Virus record (IMG/VR): IMGVR_UViG_3300028400_000022
Location: 1 to 33,413 of that record
DNA from: a virus
Length of the DNA stretch: 33,413 nt
Direction: 5' to 3' (one strand)
How positions within the stretch are numbered: the stretch's first letter is position 1; each line of letters begins with the position of its first letter. Of this stretch, positions 8,388-16,570 are shown piece by piece. Position numbers and translations under genes: made by a program. The notes beneath the pieces were generated by a model, which ran no database searches, had not been told where the DNA came from, and saw only the letters and a program-made list of their open reading frames with translations.

Positions 8388-8620
8388 TCTCGCTCACCAA
8401 CAAAGGCGACCGGCGTCCAGGTACCTGGTACAAGATCCGCGTCGGCGGCGACTGGGGGGCGAATATCTTTTGCCCGTCATGCGGCGGCGGTGGGCATGTC
8501 GGACCGGATAATGGCTATCAGATTGGTCGAGACCCAGGCGGGCGGCCAGGATTTGTCACACCAACGTGGACGTGCACCTGCGGCCAGTCTGGTGATCTCA
8601 TGTTGGCGGGATGGCGATGA
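8384..8620 (+). CDS. Small four-cysteine metal-site tail protein
   Basis: The 78-residue protein starts in an ATGA overlap with the DUF1833 gene. It contains a CPSC pair (C30, C33) and a CTC pair (C64, C66), each followed by glycine, which looks like a zinc ribbon or a small iron-sulfur site. In lambda, protein L at this place in the tip module carries an iron-sulfur cluster, so a metal-stabilised tip component is a reasonable analogy but not proved homology. No membrane span or enzyme motif is present. It is coupled by a further ATGA overlap to the peptidase gene. Confidence 0.68.
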   Translation: MISLTNKGDRRPGTWYKIRVGGDWGANIFCPSCGGGGHVGPDNGYQIGRDPGGRPGFVTPTWTCTCGQSGDLMLAGWR

Positions 8621-9000
8621 GTCATTGGGCAGAGCAATACATCGGGATCCCCTGGCAGGCCGGAGGCCGCGGGCCGGATGCCTATGACTGCTGGGGGCTG
8701 CTGCTGCATGTCATGCGCCGACATTACGGGCGCAGCATCCAGGATTGCAATGTTTCCGAAATCGAGGCCGGAGAGCTGCGCCGCCTGGCCGGCGAATGGC
8801 GTCCGGTCGATGCTCCGCGCGATGGCGACGGAGTCAAGATGGGGTCTGCCGAGCGGCTGCACGTCGGCGTCTATGTCAACCAGAACGGCGGGGCCGTGCT
8901 GCATTGCGCAGAACGGTATGGCGTCATCCTGACGCAAGTTTCGGCCTTGCGGTCGATGGGCTTCTCGCCTGTCACTTATTACCGTTGGCAAGGGCTATGA
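8617..9000 (+). CDS. NlpC/P60-family tail tip cysteine peptidase
   Basis: From the ATG at 8617 the protein has 127 residues. The catalytic motif DAYDCWGLLLHVMRRHYG places the nucleophile at C25, and LHVGVYV gives the histidine at H82; both are diagnostic for NlpC/P60 domains. In siphophages (lambda K) this protein assembles at the tail tip and may cut peptidoglycan peptides during entry. The start at 8617 is preferred over 8611 because GGCGGG lies at the right distance only from 8617, and 8617 forms an ATGA with the preceding stop. It is coupled by another ATGA to the tip attachment gene. Confidence 0.9.
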   Translation: MSHWAEQYIGIPWQAGGRGPDAYDCWGLLLHVMRRHYGRSIQDCNVSEIEAGELRRLAGEWRPVDAPRDGDGVKMGSAERLHVGVYVNQNGGAVLHCAERYGVILTQVSALRSMGFSPVTYYRWQGL

Positions 9001-12000
9001 CCGCAAACGTCATCCAGATTGCCGATCCGTTCCGGCCCACGCTTGGCCGGATCATCAATCCGGTGGACGAGCCGATGACCGTCCGCGAATGGATGGTGGA
9101 CAACGATTTCGACCCGGATTGCGCGCCGACCATTTGCTTGTTCAATGGCGATCCCCTGCTGCGCGCCGAATGGGAGACGACCACAATCCAGGACGACGAC
9201 GTCGTCCAGCTCATCCGCCTGCCACAAGGCGGCGGGCAGGGCTCGAACCCGATGCGCGTGGTTCTGATGGTCGCGGTGATGGTTGCGGCCTACTATACCG
9301 GAGGCGCGGCGGCTGCAGCCTATGGATCGGCGGCAGGATATGCTGCCCAGGCCGCCGTCATCATCGTCGGCACCATGATGGTCAATGCGATGATCCCGCC
9401 GCCGTCCGCAAAGCCGCAGGAGGACTCGAGCACCTTCAATGCCAGCCCGACCTATTCGCTGATCGCCAGGGCCAACCGCAACCGGATCAATTCGCCCATC
9501 CCGGTACTCTATGGCCGGCATGTCATTTACCCTGACTATGCCGCCCAGCCGTACACGGAATACAACAACAACGATCAATACCTGTTCGCGCTGTTCTGCC
9601 TCGGCCATGGCGAATATGATGTCGAAGCTATCCGCATCGACGACACCGCAGCCGCCGACAAGAGCGGCGGATCGCTGGCGCCGACTGGCAATTTCGAGGG
9701 TTTCGAGTATGAGCTGATCGACGATGGCAGCGCCCCGAGTCTATTCCCGAGCATTGTCAACAACTCAATCGAGGTGACCGGACAGGAGCTGGATTATCAG
9801 CCTGGTGGGTCGTCGGTTATCATCGGACCATTCGTCGCCAGTCCGGCAGGTTCGACTGTCAACTACATCGGCGTGGATATCGTCCTGCCGCGCGGCCTCG
9901 GCTATTACAACGACGATGGCACGAAGTCATCGCGCAGCCTGACGGTTCTTTTCGAGGCGCGGCAAATCGACGATGCCGGCGCGCCGATTGGATCGTTCTT
10001 CGCGCTCGGCACGGAGACCATCACCGCCTCATCCTTTTCGCCGATCCGCCGATCCTTCCGGTATGCCGTGACCAGCGCGCGCTATGAGGTCCGCGCCAGC
10101 CGCACGACGGTCAAGGAATCATCGGATCGCTATGCCGGATCTGTCTTCTGGACCGCCATGCGCGGCTACCAGCCTGAGACCAAGATCTACCCAGGCAAAA
10201 CCATCATGGCTGTGCGGATCAAGGCCTCCAATCAGCTCAACGGCGATGCCTCGCGGCGCTTTAACGTCATCATGACCCGCAAGCTGAAGTCCTGGACCAG
10301 CGGCGCCGGCTGGTCGAGCCTGGCGCAGCCGACGCGCTCCCCGGCCTGGGCGCTGGCGGACATGCTCAAGGCCAGCTATGGTGGCGAGCTGACCGATTCC
10401 TTCATCGACCTGGCCACGCTCGAGTCCCTGGATGCCACTTGGAGCAGCCGCGGCGACTATTTCGATGGGGTGTTCGACTCCGAGACCGGCCTGTGGGATG
10501 CCGTCACGCAGGTGGCCAGGGTCGGGCGGGCCATGCCCATACTGCAGGCCGGGATCGTGTCTTTCGTCCGGGATGCGGCCCAGTCTGCCGTGACCGCCGT
10601 CTATACCCTGCGCAATATCGTGCGCGGGACATTTTCGCTGCAATACTTGATGCCGTCGGTGGACAATGCCGACTCGGTTGTCGTGACCTACGTCGATGAG
10701 ACGACATGGCGACCGGCCGATGTGACAGCGGCCCTGCCGTCGTCGTCTGCCGCCAAACCGGCCAAGGTGCGCCTGTTCGGCGTCACCAGCCGCGATCAGG
10801 CCTGGCGCGAAGGCATGTACATGGCCGCATCGAACTACTACCGGCGCCGGCTGTGCAAGTTCCGCACGGAGCTGGAAGGGTACATCCCGACGCCAGGCGA
10901 TCTGATCCTGATCTCGCACGACATGCCGGCCTGGGGGCAGTCTGGCGAGATCGTCAGCCACAGCTACGATGCCGGCGCCGATGTAACCACGTTGGTCACC
11001 AACGAGCCGCTGACCTACACCACCGGCCAGAACCACTTTATCGCCCTGCGCCGGCGTGACGGCTCGATGTCCGGCCCGTGGCAGGTCACCCAGGGCGCGG
11101 ACGCCTATACCGTGACCATCGCCGGCGCGCTGGACTTCACGCCATACACCGGCAGCTCGGAGGAGCGCACCCATTACGCCTTCGGCTATGGGGAAACCTA
11201 CGGCCTCAAAGCCAAGGTGATCGAGGTCCGCCCGCGCGGAGCCACGCAGGTCGAGATCACGGCGGTCGGCGAGGCCGATGCCGTTCACACGGCCGAGAAC
11301 GGCCAGACCCCGGCCCCGCCGTCGCCGTCACAGCTACCCGGCCAGGTTACGGCGCCAGTCGTCACCGGGCTGGATGTCTCCCAGACCGGCACCCGCCGGC
11401 GGCCGGTGCTCATCGTGTCCTGGGACGCGAGCCCGTATGCCGATCACTACTATGTCGAGTTTTCCAACGATGGCGTCAACTGGGACCGGGTCGGCGAGCC
11501 CAGCGCGGCCCCGTTCCGGTTCTACGCCGATCCGGGGACGGGGTATGTCCGGGTGGCAGCAGTGGGCATCGTGCGCGGGCCGTGGGCGCAGTGGACCGGG
11601 CAGGTCGCCGGCGACACGACGCCGCCGAACGATGTGGTCAATTTCAACTGGTCGATCTGGCAGTACAACATCAACCTCACCTGGGACGCGGTCACGTCGA
11701 TTTCGAGGAATACGAGATCCGCATGGGTGGCACGTCCTGGGCGGATGCGGCCTTCCTGGCGACTACCAAGGCGACCAACTGGACCTATCAGAACCTGCCG
11801 GCCGGCTCGACGACATTTCGGATCAAGGCAATCGACGAGAACGGCAACGAGTCAGTCAACGAAGCGACCACCGTTGCCACCATCGCCGCCCCGTCCGCCC
11901 CGTCCGTCGTCGCCGAGGTCATCGATAATAACGTCCTGCTGCGGTGGACCGAATCCAACGGCACGCTGCCCATCGACTTCTACGAGATCCGCCGCGGGGC

Positions 12001-12173
12001 GAGCTGGGATACCGCCGAGGTCGTCGGCACCAAGGCTGGGCTGTTTACGGTCCTGTTCGAGACGCAGTCGGCATCCTATACCTATTGGGTGGCTGCTATC
12101 GACCGCGCCGGCAACTACGGTCAGCCGGCCAGCGTCACCACCACCGTCAACCAGCCGTCCGATTATGTCCTGA
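8997..12173 (+). CDS. Tip attachment protein J-like, N-terminal part (frame changes at about 11690-11699)
   Basis: This frame encodes the start of a central tail-tip protein that would recognise the host receptor. Residues 1-85 match the usual start of J-like proteins (NVIQIADPFRPTLGRI); residues about 85-135 are a Gly/Ala-rich hydrophobic segment; then come the tail-tip core (PVLYGRHVIYPDYAAQPYTEY) and the first fibronectin-type-III-like domain. Meaningful protein ends at about residue 900 (NINLTWDAVT). After that the frame turns into Arg/Pro-rich nonsense until the stop at 12171-12173, while the true continuation, starting VDFEEYEIRMGG, is in the -1 frame. If read through with a shift, the whole protein would be about 1448 residues. 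Either this copy is disrupted, the assembly has an error, or the shift is real. Confidence 0.82.
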   Translation: MTANVIQIADPFRPTLGRIINPVDEPMTVREWMVDNDFDPDCAPTICLFNGDPLLRAEWETTTIQDDDVVQLIRLPQGGGQGSNPMRVVLMVAVMVAAYYTGGAAAAAYGSAAGYAAQAAVIIVGTMMVNAMIPPPSAKPQEDSSTFNASPTYSLIARANRNRINSPIPVLYGRHVIYPDYAAQPYTEYNNNDQYLFALFCLGHGEYDVEAIRIDDTAAADKSGGSLAPTGNFEGFEYELIDDGSAPSLFPSIVNNSIEVTGQELDYQPGGSSVIIGPFVASPAGSTVNYIGVDIVLPRGLGYYNDDGTKSSRSLTVLFEARQIDDAGAPIGSFFALGTETITASSFSPIRRSFRYAVTSARYEVRASRTTVKESSDRYAGSVFWTAMRGYQPETKIYPGKTIMAVRIKASNQLNGDASRRFNVIMTRKLKSWTSGAGWSSLAQPTRSPAWALADMLKASYGGELTDSFIDLATLESLDATWSSRGDYFDGVFDSETGLWDAVTQVARVGRAMPILQAGIVSFVRDAAQSAVTAVYTLRNIVRGTFSLQYLMPSVDNADSVVVTYVDETTWRPADVTAALPSSSAAKPAKVRLFGVTSRDQAWREGMYMAASNYYRRRLCKFRTELEGYIPTPGDLILISHDMPAWGQSGEIVSHSYDAGADVTTLVTNEPLTYTTGQNHFIALRRRDGSMSGPWQVTQGADAYTVTIAGALDFTPYTGSSEERTHYAFGYGETYGLKAKVIEVRPRGATQVEITAVGEADAVHTAENGQTPAPPSPSQLPGQVTAPVVTGLDVSQTGTRRRPVLIVSWDASPYADHYYVEFSNDGVNWDRVGEPSAAPFRFYADPGTGYVRVAAVGIVRGPWAQWTGQVAGDTTPPNDVVNFNWSIWQYNINLTWDAVTSISRNTRSAWVARPGRMRPSWRLPRRPTGPIRTCRPARRHFGSRQSTRTATSQSTKRPPLPPSPPRPPRPSSPRSSIITSCCGGPNPTARCPSTSTRSAAGRAGIPPRSSAPRLGCLRSCSRRSRHPIPIGWLLSTAPATTVSRPASPPPSTSRPIMS

Positions 12174-13342
12174 ACGCGAACTATCTGGCCACCTGGAACG
12201 GGGCCATGCACAATGCGGCACCGCAGGATTTTCGGATGTTCTACAAGGCCTTCGAGACCGGCGAGTTCGCGGACTGGGCGGTGCCGGCCGGCGACGCGCT
12301 CACCCAGGACGCCGATACCGATATTGGCGCCTACGCAGGCCTTGTCGTATCCACGCAGACCGCGCCAGCCTCGAGTGGCACGACGGGTACGGTTCATGCC
12401 ACCATCGACAACAACCTGGCCATCGATACCTTTTCAGGGCAGACGGTTGTCGTCCGGGTTCGGGCCAAGACCCCAGCCACTGGTGCGGCGGCGGCCTTTG
12501 CGGTCGCCTATTCGACAAACGGCAGCGGCGATTCTGGCTGGCAGTCGTTCACCCCAACATCGCAATGGGAATGGTACGAGTTCGAGTACGCCGTGCCAGC
12601 CGGCACCACCGGGCCGGATTACATCGGGATCTGGGGGGACACCGCCGGCGGAGGAAATGGTGTGCTGATCAATGCCGTGCGGGTGCACGTCAAGGGGTCG
12701 GTTCCCGACAAGGTCGTCGCGCCGCTGGATCGGATCGAGACCTACGACGGGCATTTCTCGTCCCGGTCCTGGACGACGCCACAGGCGCAGATTGACGCCG
12801 GCTATCCGATCCTCATCGAGCCGACCAAGACGGCCGCCGTGCTCGAGGAGTTGATCGACTACGGGACGGTGCTCAACTCATCCCTGATTACGGTGGAATA
12901 TGACACCGCCAAGATCGGCAACAACACCATCACCACCACGATTTCGACCCGCCGGAATCCGACCGATGCCTGGTCCGACATTGTCGGCACGCGAGTTTTT
13001 GCCACGGATTTTCAATACGTTAAAGTCAAAATCGAGATCGCCGGCACAGACACCGAAACGATCACCTTCAATGATGTCAACATCCGTCTAGACTCGAAGC
13101 TGATCAACGACGCCGGCGCCGGCACAGCGAACGCCTCGGATACCTCGGGGACAACCGTCAATTTTAACGTGGCCTTCGTCGATGTCGAATCCATCACCGT
13201 GACCCCGGAGGGCACCACGCCGATCATCCCCGTGATAGACTTCGTGGACGCACCCTATCCGACGTCGTTTGCCGTCTATCTGTTCGACGAAACCGGCGCC
13301 AGGGTATCCGCCAATTTCCGATGGGCCGCCAGAGGGTACTAG
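11699..13342 (+). CDS. Tip attachment protein J-like, C-terminal part (-1 frame)
   Basis: This is the continuation of the J-like protein in the -1 frame; the first convincing residues are VDFEEYEIRM near 11696-11725. An ATG at 11723 is the first start codon after the change, but no ribosome site precedes it, so independent translation is doubtful. It carries two fibronectin-type-III-like modules (TFRIKAIDENGNESVNEAT and YWVAAIDRAGNYGQ), a jelly-roll-like segment, and the usual J-like C-terminal region ending NFRWAARGY. This part normally holds receptor-specific sequence. The frame is also open upstream to 11078, but that stretch is shadow sequence. Confidence 0.75.
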   Translation, partial: DFEEYEIRMGGTSWADAAFLATTKATNWTYQNLPAGSTTFRIKAIDENGNESVNEATTVATIAAPSAPSVVAEVIDNNVLLRWTESNGTLPIDFYEIRRGASWDTAEVVGTKAGLFTVLFETQSASYTYWVAAIDRAGNYGQPASVTTTVNQPSDYVLNANYLATWNGAMHNAAPQDFRMFYKAFETGEFADWAVPAGDALTQDADTDIGAYAGLVVSTQTAPASSGTTGTVHATIDNNLAIDTFSGQTVVVRVRAKTPATGAAAAFAVAYSTNGSGDSGWQSFTPTSQWEWYEFEYAVPAGTTGPDYIGIWGDTAGGGNGVLINAVRVHVKGSVPDKVVAPLDRIETYDGHFSSRSWTTPQAQIDAGYPILIEPTKTAAVLEELIDYGTVLNSSLITVEYDTAKIGNNTITTTISTRRNPTDAWSDIVGTRVFATDFQYVKVKIEIAGTDTETITFNDVNIRLDSKLINDAGAGTANASDTSGTTVNFNVAFVDVESITVTPEGTTPIIPVIDFVDAPYPTSFAVYLFDETGARVSANFRWAARGY

Positions 13343-13343
13343 C

Positions 13344-14444
13344 ATGGATTGGAACGAACCGCAGCTCACCACCGCCTACGCGCAATTTCTCACCGATCTG
13401 AAAAACCGCGACGTCGAAGCGGCGCAACTGTTCGATGGCGTGACCGTCACCAATCCGGTGACCGGCATGAAGCGGTGGAATGCCGGTGGCGCCAAGTTCG
13501 AGGAATATGACGGCTCGGCGTGGGTCGATCTGGTGGCCACCTATCAGATCAACGTCGCCAGCGCCGATCAGGCCACGAACGCGACCAATGCCACGAACGC
13601 CACGAACGCGACTAATGCCACGAACGCCGACAATGCCGCATTGCTTGACAACCTGGACAGCACGCAATTTCTGCGCAGCGATGTTACGGACTACTTTTCA
13701 CAGCTCATCAGTCAACGCACAAGCGGAACACATCTGCAAATCGAAAACACCACGGCAAATACCCGGCTCGCGCTTAGTTCTGATACTACTGGAAAGTTCT
13801 ACCTGCAGCCATACGATGATGGGTCATGGCAGCCTGGCCGAGAGTTCGGATACGACCCGGCATTGAATGGCTGGTTCTGCGAGGCAGCGCTGCAGGTACA
13901 AGGCGGCAACGTCCTCACTACACTATCGGCTATCGACGCCGATACTCTACAGGGGCAGGCCGGAGCTTATTATTTAAATAGGGCCAACCACACTGGCACG
14001 CAAGTTATGGCAACAATTAGCGATGCTGGTAATTTAGCAACAAAGGACGAGGTATCTTTTAATGAAGTAACTGTTACCGTTTCGGCAGGATCAACATATC
14101 TGGTTGCGTCATCTGATTCTGAGGTAACGAATTCATCTGGCGTTTATCAAAAAGTAAAAGAGATTATTGTTCCTTTTGGCGGGTCATTCAATGTAACATA
14201 TCAAGCAAGAACAAGCGGAGCTGGCGGGATTCTTAGTAATGTATATGTGAATGACGTCGAGGCAGGAACAACAAGAAATGTAACAAGCACGGCTTATGTG
14301 GAATATACTGAAACAGTAACCGTAAACAAGGGCGATAGAATCCAGTTATATATTAATGATCAAGCAGCATCGACGGCGTATGCTAGAAACTTTAGATTAA
14401 ATGTTTCTGGCCCATCCCTAGCTTTTGGAATTTGGTCAGCATAA
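13344..14444 (+). CDS. Distal tail fibre / receptor-binding protein
   Basis: The 366-residue protein starts one base after the J-like stop. Residues about 1-70 form an attachment module (MDWNEPQLTTAYAQFLTDL); residues about 78-95 are a run of (A/N)-T-N repeats, then ADNAALLDNLDSTQFLRS, typical of trimeric fibre stalks. The second half is beta-rich (LATKDEVSFNEVTVTVS). From about 13970 to 14440 the DNA becomes clearly AT-rich with other codon use than the rest of the tail genes, as expected for a host-range tip exchanged by recombination. Function as fibre is well supported by architecture; the receptor is unknown. Confidence 0.82.
   Translation: MDWNEPQLTTAYAQFLTDLKNRDVEAAQLFDGVTVTNPVTGMKRWNAGGAKFEEYDGSAWVDLVATYQINVASADQATNATNATNATNATNATNADNAALLDNLDSTQFLRSDVTDYFSQLISQRTSGTHLQIENTTANTRLALSSDTTGKFYLQPYDDGSWQPGREFGYDPALNGWFCEAALQVQGGNVLTTLSAIDADTLQGQAGAYYLNRANHTGTQVMATISDAGNLATKDEVSFNEVTVTVSAGSTYLVASSDSEVTNSSGVYQKVKEIIVPFGGSFNVTYQARTSGAGGILSNVYVNDVEAGTTRNVTSTAYVEYTETVTVNKGDRIQLYINDQAASTAYARNFRLNVSGPSLAFGIWSA
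13576..13629 (+). repeat. Hexanucleotide-like repeat in fibre stalk
   Basis: About eight tandem units of nine bases or less built on ACGAACGCC / ACCAATGCC encode an Ala-Thr-Asn run in the fibre stalk. The repeat is in phase with the reading frame, so slippage in multiples of three would lengthen or shorten the stalk without breaking the gene. Confidence 0.7.
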
Positions 14445-14450
14445 ATAGTC

Positions 14451-15011
14451 ATGAAAAGAGCAAGCTATTATATCGCCTGGTTTTTTATTTATGTCTTCGC
14501 CAGCTTGATCGGCAAGCTGTGGATTTTTGCCGTGATTCCATTCCGCGCGCAGGCCAGGAACGTCGTCTACAACTACACTCTGCAGAACGGGATCCGGCTC
14601 AAACGTCTCAGCGAGAGATTCCCTTCTGAAACAGAGTCAGGCTGGCGGCTCAAAGACGTGCACGGCGTTGCCCCGCTGCAAGGTGAAATCAGGCGCCGCA
14701 AGGTGTCCAGGCTGAAATATCTACTGACCGTCTGGCTCGTCTGGGGATGGCTGGATGATGACTCCAATCATGATACCACCGATCTCGGACACGTCAGATC
14801 GGTCAATGCCGGGGAGCAATTCGCTTGGGAAGCCTGGCTCATCCGGCCATGGCTTCGCCGTTATGATATCCCGGACAATGTGGCCTTTGGCAATGCTTTC
14901 GATCTTGGCGATGTGCGCGCCGAGCATCCGTACTATCATTGGGTGCCGACGTTCATTTGGAACACGCGCAATACGGCGATGAATTTCAAATATCTGCTGC
15001 TGGATTACTAG
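14451..15011 (+). CDS. Phage membrane-associated protein of unknown function
   Basis: The 186-residue protein has an N-terminal hydrophobic segment (about residues 5-30, YYIAWFFIYVFASLIGKLWI) and a second, weaker one near residue 90 (YLLTVWLVWGWL). The rest is rich in Trp, Arg and Tyr, with NVVYNYTLQNGIRLKRL near residue 37. Similar proteins sit after fibre genes in several phages, but I do not know a function. Position after the receptor-binding protein suggests a morphogenesis, fibre-folding or host-surface role. Confidence 0.62.
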   Translation: MKRASYYIAWFFIYVFASLIGKLWIFAVIPFRAQARNVVYNYTLQNGIRLKRLSERFPSETESGWRLKDVHGVAPLQGEIRRRKVSRLKYLLTVWLVWGWLDDDSNHDTTDLGHVRSVNAGEQFAWEAWLIRPWLRRYDIPDNVAFGNAFDLGDVRAEHPYYHWVPTFIWNTRNTAMNFKYLLLDY

Positions 15012-15020
15012 GAGACGACC

Positions 15021-15236
15021 ATGACCCCAGAACAAGCCACCAATGCGATCAAACTCATCGAGCGCGCCGATATCAAGGTATCCGAGATTCCGCTGGTCAT
15101 GCCGATCATGCAGGCGCTGGCCGCCATCGAGGCCGGCAAGATGATCGTCTCGCCGGTGGACGATAGCGCAGTAGAGTCAGTCGTCGAAATCGCGCAGAGC
15201 GCAACGGCTGTCGATCAGGATGCGCGGCGCGCGTAG
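15021..15236 (+). CDS. Small hypothetical protein at the end of the tail region
   Basis: The 71-residue protein has a good TAGGAGA site nine bases before its ATG. It is predicted to be mostly helical (TPEQATNAIKLIERADIKVS) with no membrane span. It is the last rightward gene before the leftward operon; its final 22 bases overlap the end of the opposite-strand gene, and no terminator hairpin separates the two transcription units. No function can be given. Confidence 0.65.
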   Translation: MTPEQATNAIKLIERADIKVSEIPLVMPIMQALAAIEAGKMIVSPVDDSAVESVVEIAQSATAVDQDARRA

Positions 15237-15439
15237 CTCGTATTCAGCTCGCGCACCTTCTTCTGCAGCATCCGCTCGACTTCGCGCCGCGGTCCGCAGG
15301 AGAAGCCGATCACGTCGTCGCGCGCGCGAGGGGCGGCAATCACCCACCGCCACCACGCGCCTTTCTTGCAGCCACTCGCCGGCGGATCCGCCGGCTCCAG
15401 TTCATCGACGAAGTACCGGATCTTGATTTTCGATGTCAT
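15215..15439 (-). CDS. Small hypothetical protein, last gene of recombination operon
   Basis: The 74-residue protein starts at 15439 and lies 38 bases inside the previous gene in another frame. Its sequence looks protein-like (KIKIRYFVDELEPADPPASG and a Trp-rich GAWWRWVIAAPRARDD), with a basic helical C-terminus. The start at 15439 lacks a strong ribosome site, so translation may depend on coupling with the gene before it. No domain is recognised. Confidence 0.55.
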   Translation of the reverse strand: MTSKIKIRYFVDELEPADPPASGCKKGAWWRWVIAAPRARDDVIGFSCGPRREVERMLQKKVRELNTSYARRAS

Positions 15440-15638
15440 GGAAGTGGATCCCTGTTTTTGTGATTTTGCTGTTTGGGCGATCTGCCAGGCGCTCGCGCAC
15501 CCAGGCATAGACGTCGGCGAAAGTCGCCTCGTTCGGAAACGTGCGCGCCAGCGTCATGCGAGATACCGGCACGCGCGCCCAACCGAAAAACGGCACCACC
15601 TTGTAGGCCGTGACCTCAATCGTTATCGTGGCTGCCAT
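15402..15638 (-). CDS. Small hypothetical protein downstream of recT
   Basis: The 78-residue product begins three bases after the RecT stop, with GGAGG seven bases before its ATG, so it is co-expressed with RecT. It starts with a beta-like stretch (ITIEVTAYKVVPFFGWARV) and is otherwise soluble. Placement in an exonuclease/annealase operon suggests a helper in recombination or early takeover, but no motif supports a function. Confidence 0.65.
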   Translation of the reverse strand: MAATITIEVTAYKVVPFFGWARVPVSRMTLARTFPNEATFADVYAWVRERLADRPNSKITKTGIHFHDIENQDPVLRR

Positions 15639-15640
15639 GC

Positions 15641-16570
15641 TCAGACCTCCACGCCGTAATCTGGCGGCAGGAAGTCGTCGATATTGACCGGCTCTTGCGG
15701 CTGATCATCATCGGCAGGAGGCTGTGGTTCGTCTGGCGGCGCGGTCTTCTTCGCGGCCTTCTTCTTTGCCTTGCGCGCCACCTTCTCGGCCACCTTGTCG
15801 GTCTTCGTCTCCGGCTCTGGCGTCGCCTCTGGCACCTCTGTGTGCTCAAATACCCCCTCCAGCACTTCGCGCGCATTCTGCTCGCCGCGGTCGGCAAGCT
15901 CGTCGAGATAGACGCCCTGCTGCAGTTCAGGGCATTGCGGCAGATAGCGCGCCAGCACCCGGATCGGTGTCTTGCGGATCATGGCTTCCTGGTTGGTATT
16001 CCATGGGCTGCCCGAGCTCTCGGCGGATTTGCTCTGCGCCCTGTGGGCCATGATTTCCCGCCATGGCAGCACCTCGAATTGGTGACCGCCATTGCGTAGC
16101 GTGGCCACGGCATAGGCGGCGATCACGCGGCCAGGGTCGTCTGCCGTGGATGGGACATGGCGCAGAAATTCATTGGTTCCATACTGATACTCGAAAACAT
16201 CAGCCTCCCGGACCTCGTGCGCCTCAATCTTGATGACATGGCCGGAGCGCATAGCGAGATTGATCAGGCCCTTGTAGCCGGTGATCATCTGCACCTCAAG
16301 GCATTTCCGATAGCTGTTGTAAAAGGGGACGAGATAGGCCAGGCCGCGCCCGTCGATCTCCAGGCCGAGCTGGCTGGCCTGGACCACGGCGCCGATGAAC
16401 GAGACCGGATCGGCCTCCATCAATTTCGGATTCCGGCGCATTTCGTTCAGGGCCAGGCGCGCGATCTTCTCGAAGGCGATCCCGGTCGGCAGCACGCTCT
16501 CTAGGCCCTTGCGGTTTTTCTCGAGAAGCTGGGCGACGGTGCGATAGTTCTGGTTGGCGATTTCGTTCAT
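15641..16570 (-). CDS. recT: RecT-family single-strand annealing protein
   Basis: The 309-residue protein binds single-stranded DNA and anneals complementary strands; with the upstream exonuclease it forms a phage two-component recombination system. The RecT core is clear in residues about 1-215: FIGAVVQASQLGLEIDGRG, GLAYLVPFYNSYRK, VQMITGYKGLINLA and WNTNQEAMIRKTPIRVLARY. The last 70 residues are a low-complexity tail with a Lys/Ala-rich part (AEKVARKAKKKAAKKT) and an acidic end (PVNIDDFLPPDYGVEV), which may bind partners such as SSB. The start overlaps the exonuclease stop by four bases (ATGA). Confidence 0.95.
   Translation of the reverse strand: MNEIANQNYRTVAQLLEKNRKGLESVLPTGIAFEKIARLALNEMRRNPKLMEADPVSFIGAVVQASQLGLEIDGRGLAYLVPFYNSYRKCLEVQMITGYKGLINLAMRSGHVIKIEAHEVREADVFEYQYGTNEFLRHVPSTADDPGRVIAAYAVATLRNGGHQFEVLPWREIMAHRAQSKSAESSGSPWNTNQEAMIRKTPIRVLARYLPQCPELQQGVYLDELADRGEQNAREVLEGVFEHTEVPEATPEPETKTDKVAEKVARKAKKKAAKKTAPPDEPQPPADDDQPQEPVNIDDFLPPDYGVEV

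Noticed and set aside
10119-11288. 389-codon minus-strand frame opposite the J-like gene
   Set aside because: Composition is Gly/Arg/His-rich shadow sequence and the plus-strand frame is clearly the coding one.
12171-13342. Treating the J-like C-terminal half as a separate gene
   Set aside because: The amino-acid text continues directly from the upstream frame, and no ribosome site precedes any start in the second half.
13576-13629. CRISPR or iteron array in the fibre gene
   Set aside because: It is an in-frame Ala-Thr-Asn stalk repeat typical of fibres.
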